Part shown: positions 1-9,128 of the stretch, piece by piece | Position numbering within the stretch: the stretch's first letter is position 1 | Layout of the letters: every line of letters begins with the position of its first letter | Assembly (NCBI RefSeq): GCF_030341905.1 | Contig: NZ_JATAAF010000019.1 | Span: 1 to 50,903 of the forward strand | DNA: 50,903 nt | Direction of reading: 5' to 3' | From: Porticoccus sp. W117 | GTDB lineage: Bacteria; Pseudomonadota; Gammaproteobacteria; Pseudomonadales; Porticoccaceae | Position numbers and translations under genes: made by a program | Notes under the pieces: model-generated | The model's input: the letters and a program-made list of their open reading frames with translations, nothing else | What the model was told of the DNA's origin: nothing | Databases searched by the model: none

Positions 1-127
1 CCATGATCCGTATGCGTATCTGAAAGATGTGTTGGAGAAACTGCCAACACAGAAGAGCAACCGGATTGAGGAATTGCTGCCGCATAATTGGAGTGAGTCG
101 GTCAAGGGGTGATGACCGGACGCTTAC
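1..127 (+). mobile_element. Right end of an IS66-family insertion sequence
   Basis: The first 112 bases encode the C-terminal tail of an IS66-type transposase. The element ends at the terminal sequence gaccggacgcttac (114-127), whose reverse complement starts GTAAGCG, the usual outermost bases of IS66-family inverted repeats. Immediately after base 127 the sequence becomes wecB in frame, so 127/128 is the insertion junction. IS66 elements normally duplicate 8 bp; the copy here would be aatagtcc (128-135), but the other copy lies outside the window and cannot be checked. Confidence 0.85.
2..112 (+). CDS. IS66 family transposase (TnpC), C-terminal fragment
   Basis: Partial gene running in from the left edge; 36 codons and a stop are visible. 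The tail starts [16 protein letters not shown] and contains IEELLPHNW, the characteristic end of the IS66 DDE transposase (DPYAYL..VL..LP followed by a LLPH-W motif). TnpC catalyses transposition of the element together with the small TnpA and TnpB proteins, which would lie further left. The reading frame is open to the edge, so the gene may be complete outside the window. Confidence 0.85.
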   Translation, partial: HDPYAYLKDVLEKLPTQKSNRIEELLPHNWSESVKG

Positions 128-953
128 AATAGTCCTGCAGCTCAGCCAGGTAGATATTTTCAGCCTCTCCCAGCAAACGGCTCACAGGCTCTTGAACATT
201 AGGGTTCAAATGAACCGGGTAAAGTATCTGAGCGTCTGGATATGCCTGAGATACCTTGAGAAGCGCGAGACACATATCTTCAAAACCTTGTCCAAAATTC
301 TCCCTACGGTGTCCAGTAACCAAAATAAGCTTCTTCTGAGCATCTAAAAATGGGTATAACTGCGACAGCTTTTCCCCAAGCAGCTGATCTGACTCGATTT
401 TTCTCGACACCCAAAATAGGGCATCAATTACTGTGTTCCCCGTAATATGGACTGAAGACTTATCCACACCTTCGCCATACAGGTTATCTCGAGCAATAGA
501 CGTCGGTGCAAAATGGTATTCCGTGAGGCTTCCCGTCAACTTTCTATTCGCCTCCTCTGGCCAAGGGGAATAAATATTGCCAGTTCGTAAGCCAGCCTCT
601 ACATGCCCTACAGGGATTCGCATATAAAAAGCAGCTAGAGACACCGATAGAGTTGTAGTTGTATCTCCGTGCACGAGAACAATATCAGGCTCAAAATCTT
701 CCAGTACAGGCTTAATAGAGGTAAGAATGCCTGACGTAACATCAAAAAGGCTTTGGCCAGGCTTCATGATATCCAGATCATAATCCGGAATAATTTCGAA
801 TAACTCTAATACCTGATCAAGCATTTCACGGTGCTGTGCCGTCACACACACTTTAACCTCAAAGCGTGGATCACTTTTCAGTTGATGGGCTAAGGGAGCC
901 ATCTTTATAGCTTCCGGCCTTGTTCCAAATGCGAGCAATACTTTCTTAATCAT
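128..953 (-). pseudogene. wecB: UDP-N-acetylglucosamine 2-epimerase, 3' end removed by IS66
   Basis: The N-terminal 275 or so residues match non-hydrolysing UDP-GlcNAc 2-epimerase, which makes UDP-ManNAc for enterobacterial common antigen or O-antigen sugars. Visible family motifs are [12 protein letters not shown] near residue 10, the [12 protein letters not shown] segment near 39, VHGDTTTTL near 95, [10 protein letters not shown] near 117 and [12 protein letters not shown] near 213. The family is about 370 residues long. Here homology stops after LAELQDY, and the frame then reads eight residues of IS66 sequence to a stop at 102. The missing part holds the end of the second Rossmann domain, so the product is expected to be inactive. 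It lies 14 bp downstream of pyrF. A polysaccharide gene beside ihfB-rpsA recalls the O-antigen locus position in Pseudomonas. Confidence 0.88.
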
Positions 954-967
954 TGATTTTTAAGAGG

Positions 968-1666
968 TTAGCCACTTATCTCTATACTGAGCCTTTCCAG
1001 TTCCAATACTGGATTCTGCGCCTGAGTAATCGGTCGGCCAATTACCAAGTAGTCTGAGCCGTTTGTAATAGCTTGTTTCGGAGTAACAATTCGCTGCTGA
1101 TCACCAGCACTGCTGCCTGCAGGGCGGATTCCCGGAGTGACAAGCTGAAAATCCTTGCCATAGGCGGCTTTCAAGCTCGATGCCTCTTGCGCTGAACAAA
1201 CCACGCCATCCAAGCCACTCTGCTTAGCCAACCCTGCCAAGTGCAATACCTGTTCTGCAGGTGAGCGGGATACTCCAATTTCGCTCACATCTTCCGCAGA
1301 CATACTGGTCAATACAGTTACCCCTATCAACAAAGTATCACTACTCTGCCCTTCCAGCTTGGCCTTCGCCGCCGCCATCATTTTACTGCCACCGGAGGCG
1401 TGCACGTTGACCATCCACACACCCAGATCTGCTGCGGCAGCAACCGCATTAGCTGTAGTATTAGGAATATCGTGGAATTTCAGGTCAAGGAATACATCAA
1501 AACCTTTCCCCACCAAATTACGAACCAGCTCTGGGCCAGTAACAGTGAACAGCTCTTTACCCACTTTCAAGCGGCAGAGTGATGGCTCCAGCCTGTCCAC
1601 CAACTCGTAAACCGAATCGGGGTTGTTGTAATCCAGGGCAACGATAATTTTGGGATCAGAAGGCAT
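968..1666 (-). CDS. pyrF: Orotidine 5'-phosphate decarboxylase
   Basis: Converts OMP to UMP, the last step of de novo pyrimidine synthesis, in the cytosol. At 232 residues it has the normal family length. The catalytic Asp-Lys-x-x-Asp signature is present as [10 protein letters not shown] (Asp61, Lys63, Asp66), followed by the phosphate-binding end of the TIM barrel (VTPGIRP near residue 176 and YLVIGRPIT near 206). It lies downstream of lapA-lapB on the same strand, the usual gammaproteobacterial arrangement, with a 150-bp gap that holds half of an intergenic palindromic repeat. wecB follows after 14 bp. Confidence 0.95.
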   Translation of the reverse strand: MPSDPKIIVALDYNNPDSVYELVDRLEPSLCRLKVGKELFTVTGPELVRNLVGKGFDVFLDLKFHDIPNTTANAVAAAADLGVWMVNVHASGGSKMMAAAKAKLEGQSSDTLLIGVTVLTSMSAEDVSEIGVSRSPAEQVLHLAGLAKQSGLDGVVCSAQEASSLKAAYGKDFQLVTPGIRPAGSSAGDQQRIVTPKQAITNGSDYLVIGRPITQAQNPVLELERLSIEISG

Positions 1667-1723
1667 GGGCTACTCAGAGTACCAGGAAAAAAGTCGAGGC
1701 ATTCTACAACAAACAGTGAAAAG

Positions 1724-1763
1724 TCACGAGATTGCCGCGTCGCCTACGGCTCCTCGCAATGAC
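1724..1763. repeat. Half copy of the GTCATTGCGAG-type palindromic repeat
   Basis: The sequence from acgagattgcc to ctcgcaatgac matches the right arm of the full repeats at 8968-9050 and 16654-16721. No left arm is present. It lies between lapB and pyrF. Confidence 0.6.
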
Positions 1764-1818
1764 GATGGTGTTACCTGTCAGCGCGAAGCGAGCCCTGTCA
1801 CCTGTAGCCTGTAACCTT

Positions 1819-3006
1819 TCAATGGCCGTTCGGCTTTACCGCCCCCCACTGTTTACAAGTCGGACAAAGCCAGTGCATTTTCTGGGCGGAAAAGCCGCAG
1901 CTGCGGCAGCGGTAGTTATGGCGCTCGGCCAATTGCTGCTGGATAGCAGTTATTGATAATAACCCACTGTCTCGTCGCTCTCCCTGCTCGGGGCGTTCCC
2001 AATGCATCAGCTGCAGCAGCGCAGGCAGGGACGTCTTTTTGTCCAGTTGCTCACGCAAAAAGGCGATAGCCTGTTCCTCGCCCTCTACAGCTTTCAATTG
2101 CTCGGCCAAAGCAAGCAGCAATTTATCCGTGGGGTACTGACCAAACAGCTCCCTCAGATATCCCACCAGGTCTTTTTCTCTACCCAGCTCCTGATAAGCC
2201 CGGCAGATAGCATCTACCGCTTCTGGCAGCAGCTCATGATCCTGGGTCGGAATTCGCTCCAGGCGCTTAAGCGCGCCGGCGCAATTTCCCTGGTCCACAT
2301 CCAATTGCGCCAACAGCAAGCTGGCCCTCACCGAGCTCTTGTCATACTTCAAAGCCTGGCGGAGGTGCTGCCGTGCCTGCACAGAGTCACCGTGCTGCAA
2401 TGCCTGTTGTGCCAGTTCACAGCAAAAATGGCCACGTTCCAAGCTGCCTCCGCCACTGGAAAATAATCGCCGGCGAGGCCACAATCGGTCTGCCACACCA
2501 ATGGCGTTTTGCCATTCCTGCTCGTCCCGGTAGATTTCCAGAAGGTGTTCTAGGGCTTGCTGTCGATAACGATCGGACATTTCTGCCAAGTCCAGCATTA
2601 GCCGCTCTGCCCGATCCAGCAGCCCCGCCTGCATAAAATCCCGCGCCAATTCCAACTGAACCTGATAGAGCTGCTCTCTGTTTAATCGTGGGTGAGATAG
2701 CAGGTTTTGGTGAATGCGAATGGCCCGTTCCACCTCCCCCCGGCGACGCATCAGTGCGCCCAGCGCCATATGGGTTTCCAGAGTGTCGCTATTGACTTCC
2801 AGGGAGTGGATGAAAGTATCGATGGATTCATCCGGCTCTTCGTTGAGCAGGAAGTTCAGGCCGCGAAAATAACTGTCTTTGGAAAGAGGTTTGTTGCTGG
2901 AGTGTTGCTTACGAACCCCCTTGAGCGTACCGAGATACCAGGCCGTCAACAGTGCAGCGCAGGAGGCCAGAACAACAATTGCTACTTCCACCGCCCCCAT
3001 CATCAA
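1819..3006 (-). CDS. lapB: Lipopolysaccharide assembly protein B (YciM-like)
   Basis: Inner-membrane anchored TPR protein that in Enterobacteria brings LpxC to FtsH and so limits LPS synthesis. At 395 residues it matches the family. An N-terminal membrane helix (about 5-25) precedes a stretch of TPR-type helical repeats (about 45-340). A C-terminal rubredoxin-like metal site has two CxxC pairs (Cys367/Cys370 and Cys381/Cys384). It starts 3 bp after the lapA stop, so the two are surely co-transcribed. Three ATG codons in a row open the gene (3006, 3003, 3000) and the exact start is uncertain by two residues. Confidence 0.93.
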   Translation of the reverse strand: MMMGAVEVAIVVLASCAALLTAWYLGTLKGVRKQHSSNKPLSKDSYFRGLNFLLNEEPDESIDTFIHSLEVNSDTLETHMALGALMRRRGEVERAIRIHQNLLSHPRLNREQLYQVQLELARDFMQAGLLDRAERLMLDLAEMSDRYRQQALEHLLEIYRDEQEWQNAIGVADRLWPRRRLFSSGGGSLERGHFCCELAQQALQHGDSVQARQHLRQALKYDKSSVRASLLLAQLDVDQGNCAGALKRLERIPTQDHELLPEAVDAICRAYQELGREKDLVGYLRELFGQYPTDKLLLALAEQLKAVEGEEQAIAFLREQLDKKTSLPALLQLMHWERPEQGERRDSGLLSITAIQQQLAERHNYRCRSCGFSAQKMHWLCPTCKQWGAVKPNGH

Positions 3007-3009
3007 GCG

Positions 3010-3294
3010 CTACTGCTGCTGTTTGGAGAGCTTCACTTCGGCCGCCAACAGCTTTTGCCGATAACGCTTGGCGGCATGACGATGTTTAAGCATGGAGGGG
3101 AGCGTTAACAGAGTACCGAAGGAAACAAACAGAATAAACAGCAAAGCCACAAACATGCCCAACTCTACACCGGGCAACTGAAAACCCAGCAAGATAAAGC
3201 TAACCTCCTGAGTATTATCGCGGCCAATCCAGATACCCAGCAGCAGGACGACTAGAAGAGAGATATAAAGGAGGATTTTTTTCAGCAGGGCCAT
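3010..3294 (-). CDS. lapA: Lipopolysaccharide assembly protein A domain-containing protein
   Basis: Small inner-membrane protein of the LapA/YciS family, 94 residues. Two hydrophobic helices are visible (about 5-22 and 42-65), followed by a basic, glutamine-rich cytoplasmic tail likely to form a coiled coil. In E. coli LapA works with LapB in LPS assembly control. It lies directly upstream of lapB and 88 bp downstream of ihfB, the standard order in gammaproteobacteria. Identification rests on size, topology and position as well as sequence. Confidence 0.9.
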   Translation of the reverse strand: MALLKKILLYISLLVVLLLGIWIGRDNTQEVSFILLGFQLPGVELGMFVALLFILFVSFGTLLTLPSMLKHRHAAKRYRQKLLAAEVKLSKQQQ

Positions 3295-3382
3295 GCCGGG
3301 CTCCGAGCAAGGAGATAGTATTACCGGGATAATAGCGGCGGATTACGCCTTTGGCTAATCTGCCCTACGGAAACCAAGGAAA

Positions 3383-3685
3383 TTAGACAGATTGCTCACG
3401 CAACATACTGTCATTTACCCGCTCGCGCAGCTCTTTACCGGGCTTGAAGTAAGGCACATATTTGCCAGACAGCTCAACAGAATCGCCGGTTTTCGGGTTA
3501 CGGCCAATACGCGGCGCCCGGTAGTGCAGGCAGAAGCTACCAAAACCGCGCACTTCAATACGGCGGTTATCCACCAGCGCGTCGGTCATACTCTCCAGGA
3601 TCATTTTTACCGCAAACTCCACATCCTTGGGCATCAGCTGATCCTGACGAGTGGCGAGTCGTTCGATTAATTCGGATTTAGTCAT
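3383..3685 (-). CDS. ihfB: Integration host factor subunit beta
   Basis: DNA-bending nucleoid protein that pairs with IhfA. The start [11 protein letters not shown] at 3685 is chosen because it matches the family N-terminus and follows a GGGGA ribosome site; an ATG 12 bp upstream is in frame but badly placed. The 100-residue product has the DNA-binding arm signature [20 protein letters not shown], including the Arg-Asn-Pro tip that intercalates into DNA, and ends in the usual charged helix. It lies downstream of rpsA, separated by a terminator and a palindromic repeat, so it probably also has its own promoter in 3686-3850. Confidence 0.95.
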   Translation of the reverse strand: MTKSELIERLATRQDQLMPKDVEFAVKMILESMTDALVDNRRIEVRGFGSFCLHYRAPRIGRNPKTGDSVELSGKYVPYFKPGKELRERVNDSMLREQSV

Positions 3686-3854
3686 TACTTTCCCCATTGC
3701 AACTCGCTGAAAATATTATATTTTTTGTTGAGATGCAACAAAAAGGGAGACAAATGGGCAGGATGCCCGATTTGGGCGCCGAAGGCGGGTGCAGCCCGAG
3801 CACCAAGGAAGGTGCGAGTCACTAAAGACGGGAGATGAGAGACGTAAGGACACT

Positions 3855-3940
3855 GTCATCCTGAGCGGCGCAGCCGCGTGAGGATCTCAGAGCTTGAAAA
3901 TTTTGAGATCCTCACGTCGGCTTCGCCTCCTCAGGATGAC
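3855..3940. repeat. Palindromic intergenic repeat, copy A
   Basis: An 86-bp inverted repeat from gtcatcctgag to ctcaggatgac, with inner arms gaggatctca and tgagatcctc. It lies between rpsA and ihfB. The same outer and inner arms recur at 14311-14383, 15122-15208 and 22024-22096. Confidence 0.85.
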
Positions 3941-3951
3941 GACCTACTAAC

Positions 3952-3982
3952 AAAAAAGGGGCCGCCGAAGCAGCCCCTTTTT
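3952..3982 (-). terminator. Rho-independent terminator of rpsA
   Basis: Read on the minus strand, a GC-rich stem (ggggctgc / gcggcccc, closed by a ttcg loop) occupies 3977-3958 and is followed by TTTTTT at 3957-3952. It begins about 30 bp after the rpsA stop, at the right place and in the right direction to end rpsA transcription before ihfB. Confidence 0.88.
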
Positions 3983-4007
3983 CAAGACTTGATACAAGGA
4001 TACAGAC

Positions 4008-5687
4008 TTAGTCTTTCCCTTCCATCTGCGCCTTAATCAGGTCACCCAGAGTCGCAGGCTGTGCCGCTTCAGCGGACTGCTTGCTGTGCTCTTTGATGGC
4101 GGCCTTCTCTTCGGCAAAGTCTTTGGCCTTGATCGACAGGCTGATCACGCGGTTCTTGCGGTCAACGTTAACGATCTTGGCTTCTACTTCTTCACCTTCT
4201 TTCAGCACGTTGCGGGCATCTTCTACCTTCTCGCGGCTGATTTCGGAGGCTTTCAGAGTGCCTTCGATTTCGTCCGCCAGGGTGATGATGGCTGCTTTGG
4301 CGTCAACTTCTTTGATCACACCAGTAACGATAGAACCTTTATCGTTGGCGTTCAGGTAGTCGTTGAACGGGTCACTGTCCAGCTGCTTAACGCCCAGAGA
4401 GATGCGCTCGCGCTCGGCGTCGATAGACAGGATAACGGTTTCCAGCTCGTCGCCCTTCTTGAACTTGCGAACCGCTTCTTCGCCAGTTTCGTTCCAGGAG
4501 ATGTCGGACAGGTGAACCAGACCATCGATACCGCCGTCCAGGCCAATAAAGATGCCGAAGTCGGTGATGGACTTGATCTTGCCGCTGAGCTTGTCGCCTT
4601 TGCTGTGCTTGGTACCAAAGTCGTCCCAGGGGTTAACCTGACACTGCTTGATACCCAGAGAAATACGGCGACGCTCTTCGTCGATATCCAGAACCATCAC
4701 TTCCACTTCGTCGCCCAATTGAACAACTTTGCTTGGGTGGATGTTCTTGTTGGTCCAATCCATTTCGGAAACGTGTACCAGGCCTTCTACGCCGTCTTCA
4801 AGCTCAGCAAAGCAGCCGTAGTCAGTGAGGTTGGTGACTTTCGCCTTGGTGCGAGTACCTTCCGGGTAACGACCAATGATGTTCACCCAGGGATCTTCGC
4901 CCAGTTGCTTCAGACCCAGAGAAACGCGGTTGCGCTCGCGGTCGAATTTCAGCACTTTCACATCGATCTCGTCGCCAACAGCAACGATTTCGCTTGGGTG
5001 TTTGATGCGCTTCCAAGACATATCGGTAATGTGCAACAGGCCGTCGATACCGCCCATATCTACGAACGCACCGTAGTCGGTCAGGTTCTTGACGATACCC
5101 TTCAGCTGTACGCCTTCTTCCAGCTTGCCCAGCAGTTCTTCACGCTCGGCGCTGTTCACTTCTTCCATCACAGCACGGCGGGAAACCACTACGTTATTGC
5201 GCTTGGCATCCAGCTTGATAACTTTGAATTCCAGCGGCTTGTCTTCCAGGTGAGCGGTTTCGCGAATCGGGCGAACGTCAACCAGAGAGCCAGGCAGGAA
5301 GGCGCGCAGGCCTTGTACGTCAACGGTGAAACCACCTTTAACCTTGCCGGAAATAACACCTTTAACAACTTCGTCCGCTTCGTGGGCTGCTTCCAGAGCA
5401 ATCCAGGCTTCAGCACGGCGGGCTTTTTCACGGGACAGTCGGGTAGCACCGAAGCCGTCTTCAACAGCTTCCAGGGCAACCTGTACTTCGTCACCAACTT
5501 CGAGAGTGCATTCGCCGTTCTCATCCAGGAACTGGCTGGCGGGAATAACACCTTCAGATTTCAGGCCGGCGTGTACGGTAACCCAGTCGCGGTCAACATC
5601 GATAACAACGCCAGTAACGATGGCGCCAGGGGCCATCTCAACGGTTTTTAAACTCTCTTCAAAGAGTTCTGCAAAGCTTTCGCTCAT
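4008..5687 (-). CDS. rpsA: 30S ribosomal protein S1
   Basis: Binds mRNA on the 30S subunit and helps it unfold. The 559-residue product has the six S1 OB-fold repeats of full-length gammaproteobacterial S1; repeats 3 to 6 each contain a G-x-(V/I)-x-x-(L/I)-T-D-(Y/F)-G or similar strand followed by GLVH/GLLH. The start at 5687 ([13 protein letters not shown]) is preferred to the ATG at 5693, because the AGGT ribosome site lies only two bases from the latter. It sits downstream of cmk, as in most relatives, with a 156-bp leader that may carry the autoregulatory site known for S1; no specific structure was resolved. Confidence 0.97.
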   Translation of the reverse strand: MSESFAELFEESLKTVEMAPGAIVTGVVIDVDRDWVTVHAGLKSEGVIPASQFLDENGECTLEVGDEVQVALEAVEDGFGATRLSREKARRAEAWIALEAAHEADEVVKGVISGKVKGGFTVDVQGLRAFLPGSLVDVRPIRETAHLEDKPLEFKVIKLDAKRNNVVVSRRAVMEEVNSAEREELLGKLEEGVQLKGIVKNLTDYGAFVDMGGIDGLLHITDMSWKRIKHPSEIVAVGDEIDVKVLKFDRERNRVSLGLKQLGEDPWVNIIGRYPEGTRTKAKVTNLTDYGCFAELEDGVEGLVHVSEMDWTNKNIHPSKVVQLGDEVEVMVLDIDEERRRISLGIKQCQVNPWDDFGTKHSKGDKLSGKIKSITDFGIFIGLDGGIDGLVHLSDISWNETGEEAVRKFKKGDELETVILSIDAERERISLGVKQLDSDPFNDYLNANDKGSIVTGVIKEVDAKAAIITLADEIEGTLKASEISREKVEDARNVLKEGEEVEAKIVNVDRKNRVISLSIKAKDFAEEKAAIKEHSKQSAEAAQPATLGDLIKAQMEGKD

Positions 5688-5843
5688 GAACATCTACCTA
5701 TAGTAGTGAGCCTGCGTCTTTTGAATAGGCGACGCGGAAGCTCTCAGCCGTACAGTCAGTTATACGGGTCATCAATATTAAGGACGTTAGCGCGCAATTC
5801 TGACTGATCACGCCAACATCCAGCTTTATAATGCCAATTTGGT

Positions 5844-6536
5844 TTATAAGCCCCAAGCCGGGATGCCTCGTTGAGAGACAATAAGCAACACCGAATTCAG
5901 CACTTCTTCAATGGCCATGGACGAAGAGTCAATCACCACTGCATCGTGGGCCGGTACCAGCGGCGATACTTCACGGGTTCTGTCCCGTTCGTCTCTTGCC
6001 CGCACCTGTTCCACGAGGGCGGCGAGATTAACAGATTCACCCTTATCAATCAACTGCTTATAGCGGCGTTCTGCACGCACTTCCGGGCTGGCATCCAGGA
6101 AGATTTTCACCTGCGCCAGAGGGAACACCACCGTACCCATATCACGGCCATCGGCCACCAGACCCGGTGCCTGCACAAACACCCTCTGACGGTGCAACAG
6201 TGCGTCTCGCACCGCCGGAACCGCAGCCACTTTCGAGGCATCCGCTCCCGCATCTTCCGTGCGAATATCGCGGCTAACATCTTCACCCTCCAGGCGCACT
6301 TTGACGCCCTTGTCGGTGGTATCAAACGCAATATCCAGGTGCGCTGCCAGCACTGCCAGCGCTTCCACATCGTCCAGGGCAATACCGTGGCGACGGGCCG
6401 CCAGGCCCAGCAAGCGGTATAGAGCACCGCTATCCAGATAGTGATAACCCAGGTGTTTCGCCAGCAGTTGGCAGATGGTGCCCTTGCCAGAACCGCTGGG
6501 ACCGTCGATGGTGATTACCGGTACTTCTATAGTCAT
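5844..6536 (-). CDS. cmk: Cytidylate kinase
   Basis: Phosphorylates CMP and dCMP with ATP. The start at 6536 gives [20 protein letters not shown], the conserved N-terminus with the Walker A loop GPSGSGKGT at residues 11-19; in-frame codons upstream are an unsupported extension. The 230-residue product also has DSGALYR near 36, the [10 protein letters not shown] motif near 129 and the lid-type segment with R-x-x-x-D-R-x-R near 175. It lies between tyrA/aroA and rpsA on the same strand, the conserved order in this class. Confidence 0.96.
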   Translation of the reverse strand: MTIEVPVITIDGPSGSGKGTICQLLAKHLGYHYLDSGALYRLLGLAARRHGIALDDVEALAVLAAHLDIAFDTTDKGVKVRLEGEDVSRDIRTEDAGADASKVAAVPAVRDALLHRQRVFVQAPGLVADGRDMGTVVFPLAQVKIFLDASPEVRAERRYKQLIDKGESVNLAALVEQVRARDERDRTREVSPLVPAHDAVVIDSSSMAIEEVLNSVLLIVSQRGIPAWGL

Positions 6537-6584
6537 AAATACGTTCCGTGTGAGATTCAGTATCTCAGCTCTATTCAATAGGCA

Positions 6585-6688
6585 CGCTTGCTGCGCAAGC
6601 TACAGCACGGGCTTCGCCCTACAGGACGCCCGCTTAGCGGGCTACAGCTTAAAGGGGTGCTTTTCCTGTAGCGCGTCAGCGCGTCCTG
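6585..6688. repeat. Tandem cluster of short hairpins ending in (C)TACAG
   Basis: Three different perfect short palindromes lie in a row, each directly followed by tacag: gcttgctgcgcaagc (6586-6600), gggcttcgccc (6609-6619) and gcccgcttagcgggc (6628-6642). A fourth unit in reverse orientation, ctgtagcgcg plus its arm, is at 6666-6683. The cluster fills the tyrA/aroA-cmk gap and reaches the end of the aroA frame. It resembles REP-type elements. Confidence 0.6.
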
Positions 6689-8946
6689 TCTTCTGTAACC
6701 TGTATCCCTGTTTTTTGCGCCAATTCCACAAAACCGGGGAATGATGTGGCCACATTGTTACAGTTGTTAATACGTACCGGCCCGGTGGCGCGCAAGCCTG
6801 CCACAGCAAACGCCATAGCAATGCGGTGGTCGTCACAGCTTTCTACTTCGCCACTGCCAATTTTTCCGCAACCAGAGTCGCCACCATTGATAATCATGCC
6901 GTCGGCGGTTGGCTGAGCATCCACGCCAAGAATCTGCAAACCATCCGCCATGGCCTGAATGCGGTCACTTTCTTTCACTCGCAGCTCTTCCGCGCCGGTC
7001 AATACGGTTTGCCCTTCCGCACAAGCGGCAGCCACAAACAGGGCCGGGAATTCATCGATGGCCAGCGGCACCTGATCTTCGGGTATGGCAATACCTTTCA
7101 ACGGCGCGTAGCGAACACGGATATCCGCTACCGGTTCGCCGCCAATCTCACGCTCATTATGCAGGTCAATATTGGCACCCATCAGGCGCAGGATATTAAT
7201 CACACCTATTCGGGTGGGATTAATGCCTACGTGTTGCAGGGTAATATCGGAGCCAGGGGCAATGGCAGCAGCCACCATAAAGAACGTAGCGGAAGAAATA
7301 TCCGCGGGTACATCAATGGTGGTGGCGCTGATCTTGCCGCCGGAGCGAACCGTGGCACTGGCACCGTCCCGTTCTACCGGGTAGCCAAAGCCAGACAGCA
7401 TGCGTTCAGTATGATCACGGGTGGGGGCTGGCTCGGTGGTGCGAGTCTCCCCTTGTGCATAAAGTCCTGCCAACAACACACAGGATTTCACCTGAGCGCT
7501 GGCCATGGGCAGCTTGTAGTCAATGGCTTTTAAATGGCTGCCACCTTTAATACGCAACGGCGGCCTGCCATTTTCGGCGGTTTCAATGCGAGCACCCATG
7601 GTGCGCAGCGGTTCCGCCACTCGGTTCATGGGGCGGCCAGATAGAGAGTGGTCGCCGGTCAGCTCCGTATCAAACGCCTGCCCAGCCAATAAGCCCGATA
7701 GCAAACGCATGGAGGTGCCGGAGTTGCCCAAATACAGTGGCCCAGCAGGTTGCTTCAATCCGTGCAAACCAACGCCGTGAATGGTGACGCGGCCATTCCC
7801 TTGTCCATCACCTCCACCTTGATTAGTGGGCCCTTCAATCACTACCCCCATATCCCGAAACGCCTGCAAGGTAGCGAGGCTGTCTTCCCCTTCCAGAAAC
7901 CCAGTGACCTCGGTAACGCCCTCGGCAAGAGAGCCCAGCATAATGGAACGGTGGGAAATGGATTTATCACCAGGCACTCGCACAGTGCCATTAACGGCTC
8001 CGCCCGGTTGCACAGTAAAAATTACGTTGTTGTCGCTTTCTGGTTCCATATAGGCTTTCATTTCCAGCATTTTAGTAAAGTGGTTGCGGGCTTCCCGGGC
8101 GCGGGTAAACACCCCCAGCAGGTACTCGCTGTCACCAGCGTCAATGGCCTGGCGCATCTCCGCGAGATTACCCATCAAGTGATCGATTGTTGATACCAGT
8201 GCGCCCCGGTTCGCCTGGGCAATGTCGTGCCACATCACCGGATCGCTGCCAGCAATGCGGGTAAAGTCGCGAAAACCACCGGCGGCGTAACGAAATATCT
8301 CGCGGTTGTCTCGCATTCCAGCCAGAGTATCCACCAGCAAAAAAGCCAGCATATGAGGAAGATGGCTGGTGGCGGCCAACACTTCATCGTGCTCGGCCAC
8401 AGACATTTGCTCAGTGGTTGCACCGGCGCCCTGCCAAAGCTGGACAATACGTTGCAGGTGTTGCTCACCGGTGGAGTCGCTCGGGGTCAGGATGACTTTG
8501 TGATTTTCAAACAGCTGACTGTTAACCGCTTCAATGCCGCTGTTTTCACCACCAGCGATGGGATGACCAGGAACAAACTGACTGGGTAGCTGACCATAAA
8601 TGCGAGTGGCATCAGCAACCACGCTGCCCTTTACACTGGCCACATCGGTGATCGTGACCTGATCACTGACAATTTGCGATACCTCCGCCATTACCTTGGC
8701 AACCGCCAGGGTGGGCACCGCAATCACCAGCACATCTCCTGCCGCCAATTCCCCGGCAATATCAGCCAGTGAAGTGACTGCGCGATCAGCTACAGCGGTT
8801 TCCAAAGCACGGTCGCACACCTGCTGGCTGCGGGATACGCCGATAACTTCAGTACACAGCTGGCGCTCGCGGGCCGCCTTGGCCAAGCTACCGCCAATCA
8901 GGCCAAGGCCGATAACGACCAGTTTGTTGATTACAGGGGAAGACAT
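6676..8946 (-). CDS. tyrA-aroA: Bifunctional prephenate dehydrogenase / EPSP synthase
   Basis: Fusion of two aromatic-pathway enzymes in one 756-residue chain. The N-terminal half (about 1-300) is an NAD-dependent TyrA with the nucleotide loop GLGLIGGS at 13-20 and the catalytic region around GHPIAGGENSG; it converts prephenate to 4-hydroxyphenylpyruvate. The C-terminal half (about 310-756) is AroA, with GDKSISHR near 325, LGNSGTSMRLLSG near 405 and the ESDRI motif near 665; it joins PEP to shikimate 3-phosphate. The fusion is known from Pseudomonas and relatives. The extreme C-terminus overlaps repeat-like sequence, so the last dozen residues may be a recent extension. Confidence 0.94.
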   Translation of the reverse strand: MSSPVINKLVVIGLGLIGGSLAKAARERQLCTEVIGVSRSQQVCDRALETAVADRAVTSLADIAGELAAGDVLVIAVPTLAVAKVMAEVSQIVSDQVTITDVASVKGSVVADATRIYGQLPSQFVPGHPIAGGENSGIEAVNSQLFENHKVILTPSDSTGEQHLQRIVQLWQGAGATTEQMSVAEHDEVLAATSHLPHMLAFLLVDTLAGMRDNREIFRYAAGGFRDFTRIAGSDPVMWHDIAQANRGALVSTIDHLMGNLAEMRQAIDAGDSEYLLGVFTRAREARNHFTKMLEMKAYMEPESDNNVIFTVQPGGAVNGTVRVPGDKSISHRSIMLGSLAEGVTEVTGFLEGEDSLATLQAFRDMGVVIEGPTNQGGGDGQGNGRVTIHGVGLHGLKQPAGPLYLGNSGTSMRLLSGLLAGQAFDTELTGDHSLSGRPMNRVAEPLRTMGARIETAENGRPPLRIKGGSHLKAIDYKLPMASAQVKSCVLLAGLYAQGETRTTEPAPTRDHTERMLSGFGYPVERDGASATVRSGGKISATTIDVPADISSATFFMVAAAIAPGSDITLQHVGINPTRIGVINILRLMGANIDLHNEREIGGEPVADIRVRYAPLKGIAIPEDQVPLAIDEFPALFVAAACAEGQTVLTGAEELRVKESDRIQAMADGLQILGVDAQPTADGMIINGGDSGCGKIGSGEVESCDDHRIAMAFAVAGLRATGPVRINNCNNVATSFPGFVELAQKTGIQVTEDRTR

Positions 8947-8967
8947 GCGTTTTGTTCAGTGCTGTAT

Positions 8968-9050
8968 GTCATCGCGAGCGCAGCGAAGCGAACCAGAGAC
9001 TTTTCATTGAAGCCACTAGATTGCCGCGTCGCTTCGCTCCTCGCAATGAC
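8968..9050. repeat. Palindromic intergenic repeat, copy F
   Basis: Inverted repeat from gtcatcgcgagcgcagcgaagcg to cgcttcgctcctcgcaatgac between pheA and tyrA/aroA. The outer arms are of the GTCATTGCGAG subtype also seen at 16654-16721 and, as a half copy, at 1724-1763. Confidence 0.8.
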
Positions 9051-9128
9051 GGAATCATTTATTACACTCATGATGACAGTATTCAGTGGGCTGCCCGTAA
9101 CCCGTAACCCCAACCCGTAACTCGCGAC

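Noticed and set aside
4086-5651. Long open frame (521 codons) on the plus strand opposite rpsA
   Set aside because: It lies wholly antisense to the six-repeat S1 gene, and its open state follows from the codon bias of rpsA. The translation resembles no protein family.
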